NCBI RefSeq assembly: GCF_020510565.1
Contig: NZ_CP075189.1
Location: 3,270,501 to 3,334,500 of the forward strand
DNA from: Ferribacterium limneticum
GTDB taxonomy: Bacteria; Pseudomonadota; Gammaproteobacteria; Burkholderiales; Rhodocyclaceae
Length of the DNA: 64,000 nucleotides
Direction: 5' to 3'
In this document: in pieces, positions 49,277-60,404 of the stretch
Layout: the number at the start of each line of letters is the position of its first letter
How positions within the stretch are numbered: the first letter of the stretch is position 1
Translations under genes and position numbers: made by a program
Notes under the pieces: model-generated
Told to the model about the DNA's origin: nothing
The model's database searches: none
Seen by the model: only the letters and a program-made list of their open reading frames with translations

Positions 49277-49967
49277 AGCCCGGCCCTGGTCGGGCAAGGG
49301 CTGGCGCGCCGTCGAGGCGCTGCACCGGGTGGCGACGATGACGCTGGTGCACGGCGACCTCGGCGACCAGTCGCTGCTCGAAGACATTCTGGAAGAAGCC
49401 AAGCCCGTCCTGCCGCGTGAAGCCAACGGCCTGCACTGGCTGCTCGCCACACCCTTCCGCTACTGGCCGAAACCGCCATCCGGCTCGCGTTTCCGGGCAC
49501 GTACCGATGCCGGCGTTTTCTACGGCGCCGATGAGGAAAAAACCGCCTGCGCCGAATGCGGCTACTGGCGCCTGCGTTTCTGGCTCGACAGCGAAGGCCT
49601 GGCCGGGCGCGAAGCGTCGATCCCGATCACCCTCTTCGAATTCCACGGCGCCACGCCGCACATGCTCGACCTGACCCGGCCGCCACTGGTCGCCGACCAT
49701 GCCATCTGGACCGACCCGGCCGATTACAGCGCCACCCAGAAGATCGCCGGTACAGCACGGCAAGCCGGCATCCAGTTAATCCGCTACCAGTCGGTGCGCC
49801 ATCCTGAAGGCAACTGCCTGGCCATCCTGACGCCGCAGGTATTCAAGGGCGTCGACGAGGCCTTCCGCAATGTCCAGCACGGCTGGACGCTATGGCTCAA
49901 GCCGCCGGGCCTGACCGTCTGGCAACGCGAGCTGACGCCGGAAAGCCACGTTTTTCGTTTCGCCTGA
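49236..49967 (+). CDS. RES-domain toxin
   Basis: 243 residues with the RES fold: Arg/Tyr/Glu positions around GSRFRARTDAGVFYGADEEK, TACAECGYWRLRFW and the QSVRHPEGNCLAI block. RES toxins modify or degrade NAD+ (MbcT, ParT). Start ATG at 49236 lies inside the antitoxin gene; a later start would truncate the domain. Confidence 0.9.
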   Translation: MSANTWTPTALASEARPWSGKGWRAVEALHRVATMTLVHGDLGDQSLLEDILEEAKPVLPREANGLHWLLATPFRYWPKPPSGSRFRARTDAGVFYGADEEKTACAECGYWRLRFWLDSEGLAGREASIPITLFEFHGATPHMLDLTRPPLVADHAIWTDPADYSATQKIAGTARQAGIQLIRYQSVRHPEGNCLAILTPQVFKGVDEAFRNVQHGWTLWLKPPGLTVWQRELTPESHVFRFA

Positions 49968-50104
49968 TCAACGATTGGAAGCTCGATCCGATAAAGAATC
50001 GTCCGATACAGAACCCGCAGCGCGTTATGCAATCCAAATAGGATTTACGGCGCTTTCTGGCAGTAATCAGGCGTCGCTCTCATCACTTGCGTGAAAGGAC
50101 GATC

Positions 50105-50476
50105 ATGAACAATCCCGTCGGCTGGTTTGAAATCTACATACAGGATATGGAACGCGCGAAGGCGTTCTATCAAGCAGTTTTCGACGTTCAGCTAACCCGG
50201 CTGGAAAGCCCGCCTGGCTTGGAGATGTGGGCGTTTCCCATGCAACCGGACAGCTACGGCGCGCCCGGCGCACTGGTCAAAATGGAGGGCTGCGGCTCAG
50301 GCGACAACAGCGTCCTGGTTTATTTCAGTTGTGCCGATTGTGCCGTGCAGGCGGCAAAAGCCGTCAAGGCTGGTGGCAAGATCCACAAGGAAAAAATGGC
50401 CATCGGGCAATACGGCTTTATCGCGCTGGTCGTCGACACGGAAGGGACGATGATCGGCCTGCATTCAATGCAGTAA
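50105..50476 (+). CDS. VOC/glyoxalase-family protein
   Basis: 123 residues from MNNPVGWFEIYIQDM, after AAAGGACGATC. The pattern YIQDMERAKAFYQAVFDVQL and AIGQYGFIALVVDTEGTMIG is the vicinal oxygen chelate fold. Substrate unknown; likely a small-molecule dioxygenase or binding protein. Confidence 0.85.
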   Translation: MNNPVGWFEIYIQDMERAKAFYQAVFDVQLTRLESPPGLEMWAFPMQPDSYGAPGALVKMEGCGSGDNSVLVYFSCADCAVQAAKAVKAGGKIHKEKMAIGQYGFIALVVDTEGTMIGLHSMQ

Positions 50477-50488
50477 GCGATCAGCAGG

Positions 50489-50527
50489 CTTTCAATTTTG
50501 GCGGTTTTTTACGGTTGACCGTGGGAA
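50489..50527 (+). repeat. Dispersed CGGTTGACCGT repeat, copy 9
   Basis: CTTTCAATTTTGGC arm, T-run, ACGGTTGACCGT and GGGAACC, between the convergent VOC and lolA genes. Confidence 0.85.
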
Positions 50528-50545
50528 CCGTATTTTTCGGCTGGC

Positions 50546-51166
50546 TTACTCACCGACCACATCAGCACCTGCCGGCGGGGTGAACTTGAAGGTGCTGGCC
50601 GGCAAAGCGGGGTTGCGTTCGATCTTGTTGAAGCGAATGTGCGTCGTCTGGCCGAAGCTGTCCTGCAACTCCATGGCTTTCAGGTCGTTGCCGGCAAAAC
50701 CGAGACGAACCGCCTCGAAGCCGCTGTCGCCCGCCTTCGGGATGGCTTCGACCCAGGCCAGGCCTTCGGCCTCGCCGGCTTCCTTGAGCGTGAAATTCTT
50801 TTCCAGTTCGTTGCTGCCGGAGAGCAACGCCGCCGGCGAGCCGCCGATGGCCTGGCCGGCCTTGCGGACGGTGACCTGCTGCAGATCGGGATCGTGAATC
50901 CAGACTTTTTCGCCATCACCGACGACCAGTTGCGGGTACGGTTTGAGGATTTCCCAGCGCAGCTTGCCGGGCCGCGAGATGGCGACGGTCCCCGACGACT
51001 GCTGCGGCTTGCGGCCATTCTTGCCGATGACCATCTGCGAAAAGTCGGCTTTCAGCGTGCGCGTGCTTTTCAGGAAATCATGCAACTGATCGATGGCGCC
51101 AGCGTGGGCCAGCAGCGGGAACAGGGCCAACGCTACGGTCAACCGGAATTTTTGGGCAAGTTTCAT
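50546..51166 (-). CDS. lolA: Outer-membrane lipoprotein carrier protein
   Basis: 206 residues. Signal peptide MKLAQKFRLTVALALFPLLA (the first part encoded by repeat copy 10), then the LolA domain (TRTLKADFSQMVIG, GKLRWEILKPYPQLVVGDGE, NPALPASTFKFTPPAGADVV). It shuttles lipoproteins across the periplasm. Downstream of ftsK on the same strand, an arrangement common in Gram-negative genomes; the usual neighbour rarA is displaced. Confidence 0.92.
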   Translation of the reverse strand: MKLAQKFRLTVALALFPLLAHAGAIDQLHDFLKSTRTLKADFSQMVIGKNGRKPQQSSGTVAISRPGKLRWEILKPYPQLVVGDGEKVWIHDPDLQQVTVRKAGQAIGGSPAALLSGSNELEKNFTLKEAGEAEGLAWVEAIPKAGDSGFEAVRLGFAGNDLKAMELQDSFGQTTHIRFNKIERNPALPASTFKFTPPAGADVVGE

Positions 51167-51167
51167 A
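51132..51167 (-). repeat. Dispersed CGGTTGACCGT repeat, copy 10, in the lolA signal peptide
   Basis: Minus-strand copy: GAAACTTGCCCAAAAATT, CCGGTTGACCGT and AGCGTT. The arm differs from the consensus but the core is exact. It encodes MKLAQKFRLTVAL. Confidence 0.75.
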
Positions 51168-51231
51168 TTTGAAGCTTAGCGGTTTGGCGCGTGGCGCGCT
51201 GTTTCAGGGTGTAACAAATTGCTCGGGAAAA

Positions 51232-53526
51232 TTACTCCGCCGGCTTTTTCATAAGCACTTCGCGCCCGCCACGGCCATCCATGGTCGATACCAGCCCGGC
51301 CTTTTCCATCGCTTCAATGAGCCGCGCCGAGCGGTTGTAGCCGATGCGCAAATGGCGCTGGACCAGCGAAATCGAGGCCCGCTGGTTCTTGAGCACGATA
51401 TCGACAGCCTGATCGTAGAGTGGATCGCTCTCGGCATCGCCGCTCTCGCCACCTTCGCCACCGCCCTCTTCGTCATCACCGCCGGAACCGGTCAGGATGT
51501 CTTCGATGTACTCCGGCGCCCCGGTCGCCTTCAAATGTTCGACGACGCGATGCACTTCGTCATCGGAGACGAAAGCGCCATGAACGCGGGTCGGATAACC
51601 GGTACCCGGTGCCAGATAAAGCATGTCGCCCTGGCCGAGCAGTGCTTCGGCGCCCATCTGGTCGAGGATGGTCCGCGAATCGATCTTGCTCGACACCTGG
51701 AAGGACAAGCGGGTCGGGATGTTGGCCTTGATCAGGCCGGTGATCACGTCCACGCTCGGGCGCTGCGTCGCCAGCACGAGGTGGATGCCGGAAGCCCGCG
51801 CCTTCTGGGCCAAGCGGGCGATCTGCTCCTCGACCTTCTTGCCGACGACCATCATGAGGTCGGCCAGTTCGTCGATGATGACAACGATGAAGGGCATGGT
51901 CTTCAGAGGCTCCGGCGTTTCCGGCGTCAGGGTCAGCGGATTCGGGATGTGCTCGCCGCGCTTCTCGGCGTCGCGGATCTTGGTGTTGAGGCCGGCAATG
52001 TTGCGCACGCCCATCGCCGACATGAGTTTGTAGCGCTTTTCCATCTCGGTCACGCACCAGTGCAGCGCGTTGGCCGCCTGCTTCATGTCGGTGACGACGG
52101 GCGCCAGCAGATGCGGAATGCCTTCGTAGATGGACAATTCGAGCATCTTGGGGTCGACCATGATGAGGCGGACCTGGTCCGGCTCGGCCTTGTAGAGCAT
52201 CGACAGAATCATCCCATTGACGCCCACCGATTTGCCGGAACCGGTCGTCCCGGCAACCAGCAAGTGTGGCGTCTTGGCCAGGTCGGCAACCACTGGCAGG
52301 CCGCCGATGTCCTTGCCGAGGCAGACGGTCAGCGGGCTGCTCATGTCGTTGTACGGCTTGCTCGAGATGATCTCGGACAGCTTGACCATCTGCCGCTTCG
52401 GATTGGGCAGTTCGAGGGCCATGCACGACTTGCCGGGCACCGTCTCGACGACGCGGATCGACACCATGGCCAGGGCACGGGCCAGATCGCGGGCCAGGTT
52501 GACGATCTGGGCGCCCTTGACGCCGACCGCCGGCTCGATTTCGTAACGGGTAATCACCGGACCGGGCATGGCGGCCAGCACTTTGACCTGAACGCCGAAG
52601 TCGGCCAGCTTGCGCTCAATCAGGCGCGAGGTGTATTCCAGCGTTTCGGCGCTGACCGTTTCGGTCGCCGGCGGCGCCGGGTCGAGCAGATGCAGCGGCG
52701 GCAGTTGCCCGCCAAAGATCGCCTCGGGAAAGAGCGCCGCCTGCTTCTCACGCTCAACGCGCGCTTCAGCCTTTTTCGACACCGGCACATCTGGCGGCGG
52801 TGTTTCGATAATGATCGGATCGTGCAGTTCGACGCGCTGTTTTTCTTCCTTGACGACGACTTCGCGCTTCTGCGCGACTTCCTTGCCAATCTGCCGGTCA
52901 CGCCAGGCATCGACGCGGCCGTAAAAAAAGCCGAGGAAAGTTTCGAGAAAGACGCCAAGTTGCTCGAAAGCCCAGACCCAGGACATGCCCGAGAAGATGC
53001 TCCAGCCAGCGGCCATCGCGGCGAGCAGGAACAGCGTCGAGCCGGTGTAACCCAACTGGGTGGATAGCAGGCGGCCAAGCTCGATGCCGAGCATGCCGCC
53101 CGGCGCCAGCGGCAACGCCGCCTTCAGCGAATAAAAACGCAGGGCTTCAAGCGATGAACTGGCCACCAGCAGAAACGAAAACCCCCCCAGCGCAATGAAC
53201 AGCGGGTGCTGCTTGTGGTCTTCAGGCGAATGGTATTTGCGGAAGCCCCACCACACGAACATGCCGAGCAGCACGATCCACCACCAGGCGGACAGCCCGA
53301 AAATATAGAGCATGAGGTCGGCGATCCAGGCACCGGCCCGACCGGCCGGATTGTGCAGGGTGGCCGAGCCGACGGCATGCGACCAGCCCGGGTCTTCCTT
53401 GCTGAATCCCCACAGCGCCATGGTCAGAAACAACGCAACCGCGCCAACGCCCAACCAGCGCGACTCCTGCAGCAACGAGCCGATTTTTTCCGGCAGCGGG
53501 CTAGGTGCCGCTGCCCGATTCACCAT
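51232..53526 (-). CDS. ftsK: DNA translocase FtsK
   Basis: 764 residues from [10 protein letters not shown] (a GTG 12 bp upstream is possible). Four N-terminal TM helices, a linker, and the RecA-like motor with Walker [17 protein letters not shown] and Walker B-like [14 protein letters not shown]. The C-terminal gamma winged-helix ([20 protein letters not shown]) reads KOPS. It pumps chromosomes to dif during division. Confidence 0.94.
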   Translation of the reverse strand: MVNRAAAPSPLPEKIGSLLQESRWLGVGAVALFLTMALWGFSKEDPGWSHAVGSATLHNPAGRAGAWIADLMLYIFGLSAWWWIVLLGMFVWWGFRKYHSPEDHKQHPLFIALGGFSFLLVASSSLEALRFYSLKAALPLAPGGMLGIELGRLLSTQLGYTGSTLFLLAAMAAGWSIFSGMSWVWAFEQLGVFLETFLGFFYGRVDAWRDRQIGKEVAQKREVVVKEEKQRVELHDPIIIETPPPDVPVSKKAEARVEREKQAALFPEAIFGGQLPPLHLLDPAPPATETVSAETLEYTSRLIERKLADFGVQVKVLAAMPGPVITRYEIEPAVGVKGAQIVNLARDLARALAMVSIRVVETVPGKSCMALELPNPKRQMVKLSEIISSKPYNDMSSPLTVCLGKDIGGLPVVADLAKTPHLLVAGTTGSGKSVGVNGMILSMLYKAEPDQVRLIMVDPKMLELSIYEGIPHLLAPVVTDMKQAANALHWCVTEMEKRYKLMSAMGVRNIAGLNTKIRDAEKRGEHIPNPLTLTPETPEPLKTMPFIVVIIDELADLMMVVGKKVEEQIARLAQKARASGIHLVLATQRPSVDVITGLIKANIPTRLSFQVSSKIDSRTILDQMGAEALLGQGDMLYLAPGTGYPTRVHGAFVSDDEVHRVVEHLKATGAPEYIEDILTGSGGDDEEGGGEGGESGDAESDPLYDQAVDIVLKNQRASISLVQRHLRIGYNRSARLIEAMEKAGLVSTMDGRGGREVLMKKPAE

Positions 53527-53540
53527 CCGAGCACCCACCG

Positions 53541-54206
53541 TCAGGCGACTCCGGGAATGACCAGAATGTCATTCTCGTAACGGATGTAACCGCTCAATTC
53601 CAGATCGCGCATGACCTTGCTGACCATCTCGCGCGAGGCACCAATCATTTTCGCCATATCCTGCTTCGACATCTTTTTCTTCACAATACGATTGCCGTCC
53701 ACGATCTCCGACATATCGAGCAGGAGACGGGCTACACGGCCATAAACGTCGAGCAGGGCCAGGCTTTCGATCTTGCGATCAGCCTCGCGCAAACGCAGGA
53801 CAAGAATCTTCATGAGCTTCTGCGCGACCTGGAAATTGTCCTGCATGCAGCGCTGCAGCGAATCCTTGTCGAGGAACAGCAGTTCGCAGGCTTCGGCCGC
53901 GACCACATTGGCCGAACGCGGACTGCCGTCGATCAGACCCATTTCGCCGAAAAACTCGCCGGGGCCAAGCCAGGCGAGAATGATCTCGCGACCTTCTTCG
54001 TCGGTATTGGTGACTTTCGCCCGCCCGCTGATCAGGACATACAGGGAATCCGTACTGTCGCCGGCCCGCACGACCGAAGCGCCACGTTCAGCCCGCTTGC
54101 GCCCGGCAACCCTGGAGAGTTTTTCCAGTTCATGCTCTTCCAGCCCGGAAAACAGGGGGACATTGCGCAAGACCACCAAGCTCAAACCACATGGAGTTGC
54201 TGACAT
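53541..54206 (-). CDS. Crp/Fnr-family transcriptional regulator
   Basis: 221 residues. A cNMP-binding beta-roll ([20 protein letters not shown], an Arg-Ser pair as in cAMP-binding CRP) and a winged helix ([20 protein letters not shown]). No FNR-type Fe-S cysteines. Regulon unknown. Divergent from trxB. Confidence 0.9.
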   Translation of the reverse strand: MSATPCGLSLVVLRNVPLFSGLEEHELEKLSRVAGRKRAERGASVVRAGDSTDSLYVLISGRAKVTNTDEEGREIILAWLGPGEFFGEMGLIDGSPRSANVVAAEACELLFLDKDSLQRCMQDNFQVAQKLMKILVLRLREADRKIESLALLDVYGRVARLLLDMSEIVDGNRIVKKKMSKQDMAKMIGASREMVSKVMRDLELSGYIRYENDILVIPGVA

Positions 54207-54317
54207 AAATCAGTTTCCGTTCATAGAGTTACGAAATGATTATAAACCGCTTTCCCAAATTACATAGGAACTTCGAAAAATTTGCAGGCTCAGAGAACGC
54301 TATAATTTTCCCATTAA

Positions 54318-55292
<975 letters not shown>

Positions 55293-55294
55293 AT

Positions 55295-56041
55295 TTGATC
55301 GATCCGGAAGACATTGCTGCCTTCCAGGCGGAAGTGGCAGATATCAAGCCACTGCCGCCGGTCAATCGCGTTCAGTTGAACAAGCCGAAGCCGGCAGCTC
55401 CATCCCGGCCATCTGTCAGCGAAAAAAAGCCGGTTGAGCGCAAAAAGCCGCGCCAGGAAGCTTTGCCGGCGCACTGGAATACTCCCGCCGAAGCGAAGCC
55501 GCCAGCCACGCTCGATCCGGTCCAGGCCGAATTCCGGGCCGCGATGAGCGGTGTCCAGCCGCTCCCCCCGCCCAATCTCGTCGAGCACGGCAAACGGCCA
55601 CCGCCGCCCCGCCCGCTCCAGCATCTTGCCGATGAACAGGCTGCCCTGCATGAAAGCCTGCACGGCTTCATCAGCCTGCAGGATCGCCTCGAGGGCGGTG
55701 ACGAGCCGCATTATTTGCGCACCGGACTGGCCCAGAATGTCCTGCGCGATTTGCGGCGCGGACGCTGGGTAATCCAGGACGAAATCGACCTGCACGGTCT
55801 GAATCGCGACGAAGCCCGGCATCTGCTCGCCGGCTTTCTGGCCGAGTGCCTGCATCACGGCAAGCGTTGCGTCCGGGTCGTGCATGGCAAGGGTCTGGGT
55901 TCGCCGCAGAAAACCTCAATCCTGCGCCAACTCGTGCGCGGCTGGCTGGCCCAACGGCAGGAAGTGCTGGCCTATTGCCAGGCCAAGCCGCCCGATGGTG
56001 GCGAAGGTGCGCTGATCGTGCTACTGCGCAACCAGAAATGA
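55295..56041 (+). CDS. Smr-domain endonuclease-like protein
   Basis: 248 residues from TTG, 3 bp after the trxB stop. Low-complexity Pro/Lys N-terminal region, then a C-terminal Smr domain with DLHGLNRDEA and VVHGKGLGS, typical of stand-alone Smr proteins (YdaL-like nucleases). It is translated with trxB. Confidence 0.85.
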   Translation: MIDPEDIAAFQAEVADIKPLPPVNRVQLNKPKPAAPSRPSVSEKKPVERKKPRQEALPAHWNTPAEAKPPATLDPVQAEFRAAMSGVQPLPPPNLVEHGKRPPPPRPLQHLADEQAALHESLHGFISLQDRLEGGDEPHYLRTGLAQNVLRDLRRGRWVIQDEIDLHGLNRDEARHLLAGFLAECLHHGKRCVRVVHGKGLGSPQKTSILRQLVRGWLAQRQEVLAYCQAKPPDGGEGALIVLLRNQK

Positions 56042-56043
56042 CC

Positions 56044-56067
56044 AAGGGCAGCCGTAGCTGCCCTTTT
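56044..56067. terminator. Bidirectional terminator between the smr-like and glnB/glnK genes
   Basis: AAGGGCAGC/GCTGCCCTT arms around CGTA; the T-tail is supplied by the 5' TTTCATTTTT of repeat copy 11. Confidence 0.85.
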
Positions 56068-56101
56068 CATTTTTGGCCGATTTTTCCGGTTGACCGTGGA
56101 A
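56064..56101 (+). repeat. Dispersed CGGTTGACCGT repeat, copy 11
   Basis: TTTTCATTTTTGGCC arm, T-run, CCGGTTGACCGT and GGAAG, between the convergent smr-like and PII genes, adjoining the terminator hairpin. Confidence 0.85.
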
Positions 56102-56128
56102 GTCCGGTTCCCGGCCAAAACGAAACGA

Positions 56129-56479
<351 letters not shown>

Positions 56480-56491
56480 CTATGCAGGTTC

Positions 56492-58108
56492 TTAAAATTC
56501 GTCGGAATATCGATTGGTAATAGGATACCGCCAATCCTTGCCAAAACCACGCGGCGTGATGCGGATGCCGATCGGCGCCTGGCGGCGCTTGTATTCGGCG
56601 ATATGCAGCAGGCGAACGACCCGGCGCACGGCATCCTCGGGCAAACCGGCCGCGATGATTTCGCGCGGGCTGCGGTCCTCTTCCATGTAGGCGCGGACGA
56701 TGGCATCGAGCACCTCGTACGGTGGCAATGAATCTTGGTCAGTTTGATCGGGTTTCAGTTCCGCCGAAGGGGGCCGGACAATGATGTTTTCCGGAATCAC
56801 CGGGTCGCCCTGGCATAGCGTATTGCGGTAGCGCGACAGGCGATAGACCAGCGTTTTGTAGACGTCCTTGATCACCGCAAAACCGCCGGCCATGTCGCCG
56901 TAGAGCGTGCAGTAGCCAACCGCCATTTCCGACTTGTTACCGGTGGTCAGCACCAGCGAGCCGGTCTTGTTGGAGAGGGCCATCAGGATATTGCCGCGGA
57001 TGCGCGCCTGGATGTTTTCTTCAGTCGTATCGGCCGGCAGGCCAACGAACAACGGATCGAGCATTCTGCCGTACACGTCCATCGCTGGCGCGATGGCTAT
57101 CTCGTCGTAGCGCACGCCAAGAACACGGATCATCTCGCGCGAATCATCGAGGCTCATCTGCGCCGTGTAGGGCGACGGCATCATGACCGCCCGCACCTTG
57201 TCGGCACCCAGCGCATCGACCGCGACACAGAGCGTCAGCGCCGAGTCGATGCCGCCGGACAGGCCGATGATGGCGCCCTTGAACCCGGTCTTGCCGATAT
57301 AGTCACGGACCCCGAGCACGAGTGCCTGGTAGGCCTCGGCCTCGACCGACAGTTCCTCGGCCAGCTGCTCGGAATGCAGGCATCCGGCATCGAAATCGAC
57401 GATGCCCAGCGCCTCCTCGAACGAAGGCAGGCGCATGCAACAATTTTTCCAGGCATCGAGCGCAAACGAGGCACCATCGAAAACCAGTTCGTCCTGACCA
57501 CCGACCAGATTGCAGTAAATGGCCGGAATGCCCGTGGCGTCGATGCGCTCACCGAGCACCTGGGCGCGTTGCTGGTGTTTTTCGAGATGGCAGGGCGAGG
57601 CATTGAGAACGAGCAGCAGTTCGGCCCCCGCCCGGTAGGCCGCCTCGGCGGCGCCCTCTTCCCAGATGTCGGCGCAGATGTTGATGCCGCAACGGACACC
57701 GCCCAGCGTCACGACGCAGGCTTCGCTGCCCGCCTCAAAATAGCGTTTTTCGTCGAAAACTTCGTAATTCGGGAGACGAATCTTGCGGTAACCCGCGATT
57801 TTCCGGCCATTTTCGATGACCGTTGCCGCGTTGTAACAGCGTCCTTCGTCTTCTTCCGGATGGCCGACAATGATGGCAATGCCATCGATTCGCCTGGCCA
57901 GATCATCAAGCGCCCGAATGCAGGCCCGGTAGAAATCCGGGCGCAGCAACAGGTCTTCCGGCGGGTAGCCGCATAGCGCCAGTTCAGGCGTCAGGAGCAC
58001 CTGGGCGCCGCGGGCTTTCGCCTCGACGGCGCACTGGATGATGCGTTCGACGTTGCCCGTCAGGTCACCGACAGTGGCATTGAACTGGGCAACGGCGACA
58101 CGCAACAT
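56492..58108 (-). CDS. nadE: Glutamine-dependent NAD+ synthetase
   Basis: 538 residues, two domains. An N-terminal glutaminase (nitrilase fold; Glu in TPELALCGYPPEDLL, catalytic Cys in GINICADIWEE) and a C-terminal synthetase with the PP-loop GLSGGIDSALTL. It makes NAD+ from deamido-NAD+. Its linkage to PII fits known regulation of NadE by PII in bacteria. Confidence 0.95.
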   Translation of the reverse strand: MLRVAVAQFNATVGDLTGNVERIIQCAVEAKARGAQVLLTPELALCGYPPEDLLLRPDFYRACIRALDDLARRIDGIAIIVGHPEEDEGRCYNAATVIENGRKIAGYRKIRLPNYEVFDEKRYFEAGSEACVVTLGGVRCGINICADIWEEGAAEAAYRAGAELLLVLNASPCHLEKHQQRAQVLGERIDATGIPAIYCNLVGGQDELVFDGASFALDAWKNCCMRLPSFEEALGIVDFDAGCLHSEQLAEELSVEAEAYQALVLGVRDYIGKTGFKGAIIGLSGGIDSALTLCVAVDALGADKVRAVMMPSPYTAQMSLDDSREMIRVLGVRYDEIAIAPAMDVYGRMLDPLFVGLPADTTEENIQARIRGNILMALSNKTGSLVLTTGNKSEMAVGYCTLYGDMAGGFAVIKDVYKTLVYRLSRYRNTLCQGDPVIPENIIVRPPSAELKPDQTDQDSLPPYEVLDAIVRAYMEEDRSPREIIAAGLPEDAVRRVVRLLHIAEYKRRQAPIGIRITPRGFGKDWRYPITNRYSDEF

Positions 58109-58113
58109 GACGC

Positions 58114-58662
58114 TTAGTAAGCCGGCTTGTCTTTCGCGTCGTTGTAACGCTGGATGCCGGTCAGAATTTCGTTGCGGGCAGCTTCAATGCCTTCCCAGCC
58201 ATTGACCTTGACCCACTTGCCCGGCTCGAGATCCTTGTAGTGCTCGAAGAAGTGGGCGATCTGCTTGCGCAGCAGTTCCGGCATGTCTTCGTAGGTCTTG
58301 ACGTCCTTGTAGAGCGGGGTCAGCTTGTCGACCGGCACGGCCAGCAGCTTGGCATCTTCACCACCTTCGTCGGTCATCGACAGCTGACCGAGCGGACGGC
58401 AACGGACAACAACACCCGGCGGCAGGGAGAACGGGCTGACCACCAGCACGTCGACCGGATCACCATCACCGGCGATGGTGTGCGGGATATAGCCGTAGTT
58501 GCAGGGATAGTGCATCGAGGTGGACATGAAACGATCGACGAAGATCGCGCCGCTTTCCTTGTCGACTTCATATTTGACGGGTTCGGAATGGGCCGTGATT
58601 TCGATGATGACGTTGAAATCGTCGGGCAGGGACTTGCCGGAAGGAACGTTGTTTAGAGCCAT
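58114..58662 (-). CDS. ppa: Inorganic pyrophosphatase
   Basis: 182 residues, family I. Active-site acidic residues in the [12 protein letters not shown] block (D-X-D-P-X-D) and [10 protein letters not shown]. It hydrolyses PPi to drive biosynthesis. Confidence 0.95.
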   Translation of the reverse strand: MALNNVPSGKSLPDDFNVIIEITAHSEPVKYEVDKESGAIFVDRFMSTSMHYPCNYGYIPHTIAGDGDPVDVLVVSPFSLPPGVVVRCRPLGQLSMTDEGGEDAKLLAVPVDKLTPLYKDVKTYEDMPELLRKQIAHFFEHYKDLEPGKWVKVNGWEGIEAARNEILTGIQRYNDAKDKPAY

Positions 58663-58722
58663 CGTTATCTCTCTGCGGTTGGGTTTGAGAACTTGTAATT
58701 ATACCGTTGAGGCAGCGCTTAT

Positions 58723-59508
58723 TTACTGCCAGGCGGCGAGAAACTCTTGCCAGTGCGGGGCGCCTATCCGGGCGAGCTGGGCTTTGACGAAATCGCATTC
58801 GGCCAGCTCTTCGGTGGCAGTGAGCTCGCCGCGCATGCGCCTGAAGCGGTTATAGACCAGGTAGGTATTGATCACATCAGTCTCGCAGTAATCGCGAATC
58901 TCGGCGCTCTTGCCAGCCTGCCAGGCTTCCCAGACCTTGCCGCCATCCATGCCGAGCTTGCCGGGAAAACCGTAAAGCTTGGCCAAATCGTCGAGCGGCG
59001 CGTTGGCACGAGCGTTGTAGAGCGCCAGCAGATCCATCAGGTCGAGATGGCGCATGTGGTAGCGACTGATGTAGTTGTTCCACTTGAAATCGCGCGAATC
59101 GGCGTAGTCGCCATCGCCGAGATCCCAGTAGCGCGGCGCCGCGACACCGTGCAGCATGCCACGGTAGTGCAGGACCGGCAGGTCGAAGCCGCTGCCATTC
59201 CATGAAACAATCTGCGGCGTGAATTTCTCGATGCCGTCAAAGAAACGCTGGATGATGGCGCCTTCGTTGAGGTCAGGCTCGGACAAGGACCAGACTTTCA
59301 GGCCCTCGCTGGTACGAAGGACACAGGAAATGGTGACGATGCGCTGCAGATGCAATTGCAGGAAGTCATTGCCCGTCTTGGCGCGCCGCTGCTGAAAGGC
59401 GAGCTCGGCGACTTCATCGTCGGAAAGCCCGGCCGGCAGATCGTTCAGGCGGCGCAGGCCGGCGACGTCGGGGATGGTCTCGATGTCAAAGACGAGAACA
59501 GGCTTCAT
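58723..59508 (-). CDS. 3'-5' exonuclease, PolB-like
   Basis: 261 residues of the PolB-like DEDD exonuclease family: VFDIETIPD (Exo I), SWNGSGFDLPVLH (Exo II) and YCETDVINTYLVYNRF (Exo III). Likely in DNA or RNA processing or repair. Convergent overlap of 4 bp with cysM. Confidence 0.87.
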   Translation of the reverse strand: MKPVLVFDIETIPDVAGLRRLNDLPAGLSDDEVAELAFQQRRAKTGNDFLQLHLQRIVTISCVLRTSEGLKVWSLSEPDLNEGAIIQRFFDGIEKFTPQIVSWNGSGFDLPVLHYRGMLHGVAAPRYWDLGDGDYADSRDFKWNNYISRYHMRHLDLMDLLALYNARANAPLDDLAKLYGFPGKLGMDGGKVWEAWQAGKSAEIRDYCETDVINTYLVYNRFRRMRGELTATEELAECDFVKAQLARIGAPHWQEFLAAWQ

Positions 59509-60404
59509 GCCGGGAAAACACCCGTCGACAGGTAGCGATCGCCACGGTCGCAGACGATGGTGACGATCACGGCATTTTCCAGTTCCTGCGACAGGCGCAA
59601 GGCCACCGCCAAGGCGCCACCGGAGGAAATACCGGCGAAGATACCCTCTTCCATCGCCAATCGGCGCGTCATGACCTCGGCATCGGCTTGACTGACGCTT
59701 TCCACACGGTCAACCCGATTTTTATCGAAAATTTTAGGTAGATAAGCTTCCGGCCATTTACGGATGCCGGGTATCTGACTGCCGTCTTCCGGCTGGCAAC
59801 CGACGATCTGGATGGCTGGATTCTGCGTCTTGAGGAAAGCTGACGTGCCCATAATCGTGCCCGTCGTCCCCATGCTGGAAACGAAGTGCGTGATCTTGCC
59901 TTCCGTATCGCGCCAGATTTCGGGGCCGGTGCCTTCGATATGCGCCAGCGGATTATCCGGGTTGCCAAACTGGTCGAGGATGATCCCCTTGCCTTCGTCG
60001 CGCATTTTTTCGGCGACGTCGCGGCACAGCTCCATGCCACCATCCTTGGGCGTCAGCACGAGCTCGGCGCCATAGGCGCGCATGCTCTGGCGGCGTTCGA
60101 TGCTCTGGTTTTCGGGCATGACCAGAATCATCTTGTAGCCCTTGATCGCCGCCGCCATGGCCAGCGCAATGCCGGTGTTGCCGGAAGTCGCCTCGATCAG
60201 CGTGTCGCCCGGCTTGATGTCGCCGCGCGCTTCGGCGTGGACAATCATCGACAGGGCCGGGCGGTCCTTGACTGAGCCAGCCGGGTTGTTGCCTTCAAGC
60301 TTGGCGAGAATGACGTTGTTGCGTTTGTCGTTATCGGCACCCGGGATGCGCACTAGGCGCACCAGCGGCGTGTTTCCAACAAAATCCTGCAGGGTTTTAT
60401 ACAT
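59505..60404 (-). CDS. cysM: Cysteine synthase B
   Basis: 299 residues from [20 protein letters not shown]. The PLP Lys lies in [12 protein letters not shown] and the Asn loop in [32 protein letters not shown] is CysM-type. Makes cysteine from O-acetylserine and sulfide or thiosulfate. The stop-side 8 bp overlap hldD at the start. Confidence 0.93.
   Translation of the reverse strand: MYKTLQDFVGNTPLVRLVRIPGADNDKRNNVILAKLEGNNPAGSVKDRPALSMIVHAEARGDIKPGDTLIEATSGNTGIALAMAAAIKGYKMILVMPENQSIERRQSMRAYGAELVLTPKDGGMELCRDVAEKMRDEGKGIILDQFGNPDNPLAHIEGTGPEIWRDTEGKITHFVSSMGTTGTIMGTSAFLKTQNPAIQIVGCQPEDGSQIPGIRKWPEAYLPKIFDKNRVDRVESVSQADAEVMTRRLAMEEGIFAGISSGGALAVALRLSQELENAVIVTIVCDRGDRYLSTGVFPA

Noticed and set aside
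51169..53067. Long plus-strand open frame of 632 codons
   Set aside because: Antisense to ftsK; no protein-like composition, an artefact of high GC codon bias. The same applies to the long antisense frames over yejE, czcA and ugd.
59699..59736. ACGGTCAACCC with a T-rich arm inside cysM
   Set aside because: The residues ([12 protein letters not shown]) fit the normal CysM sequence and the arm does not match the family; a degenerate or chance match.
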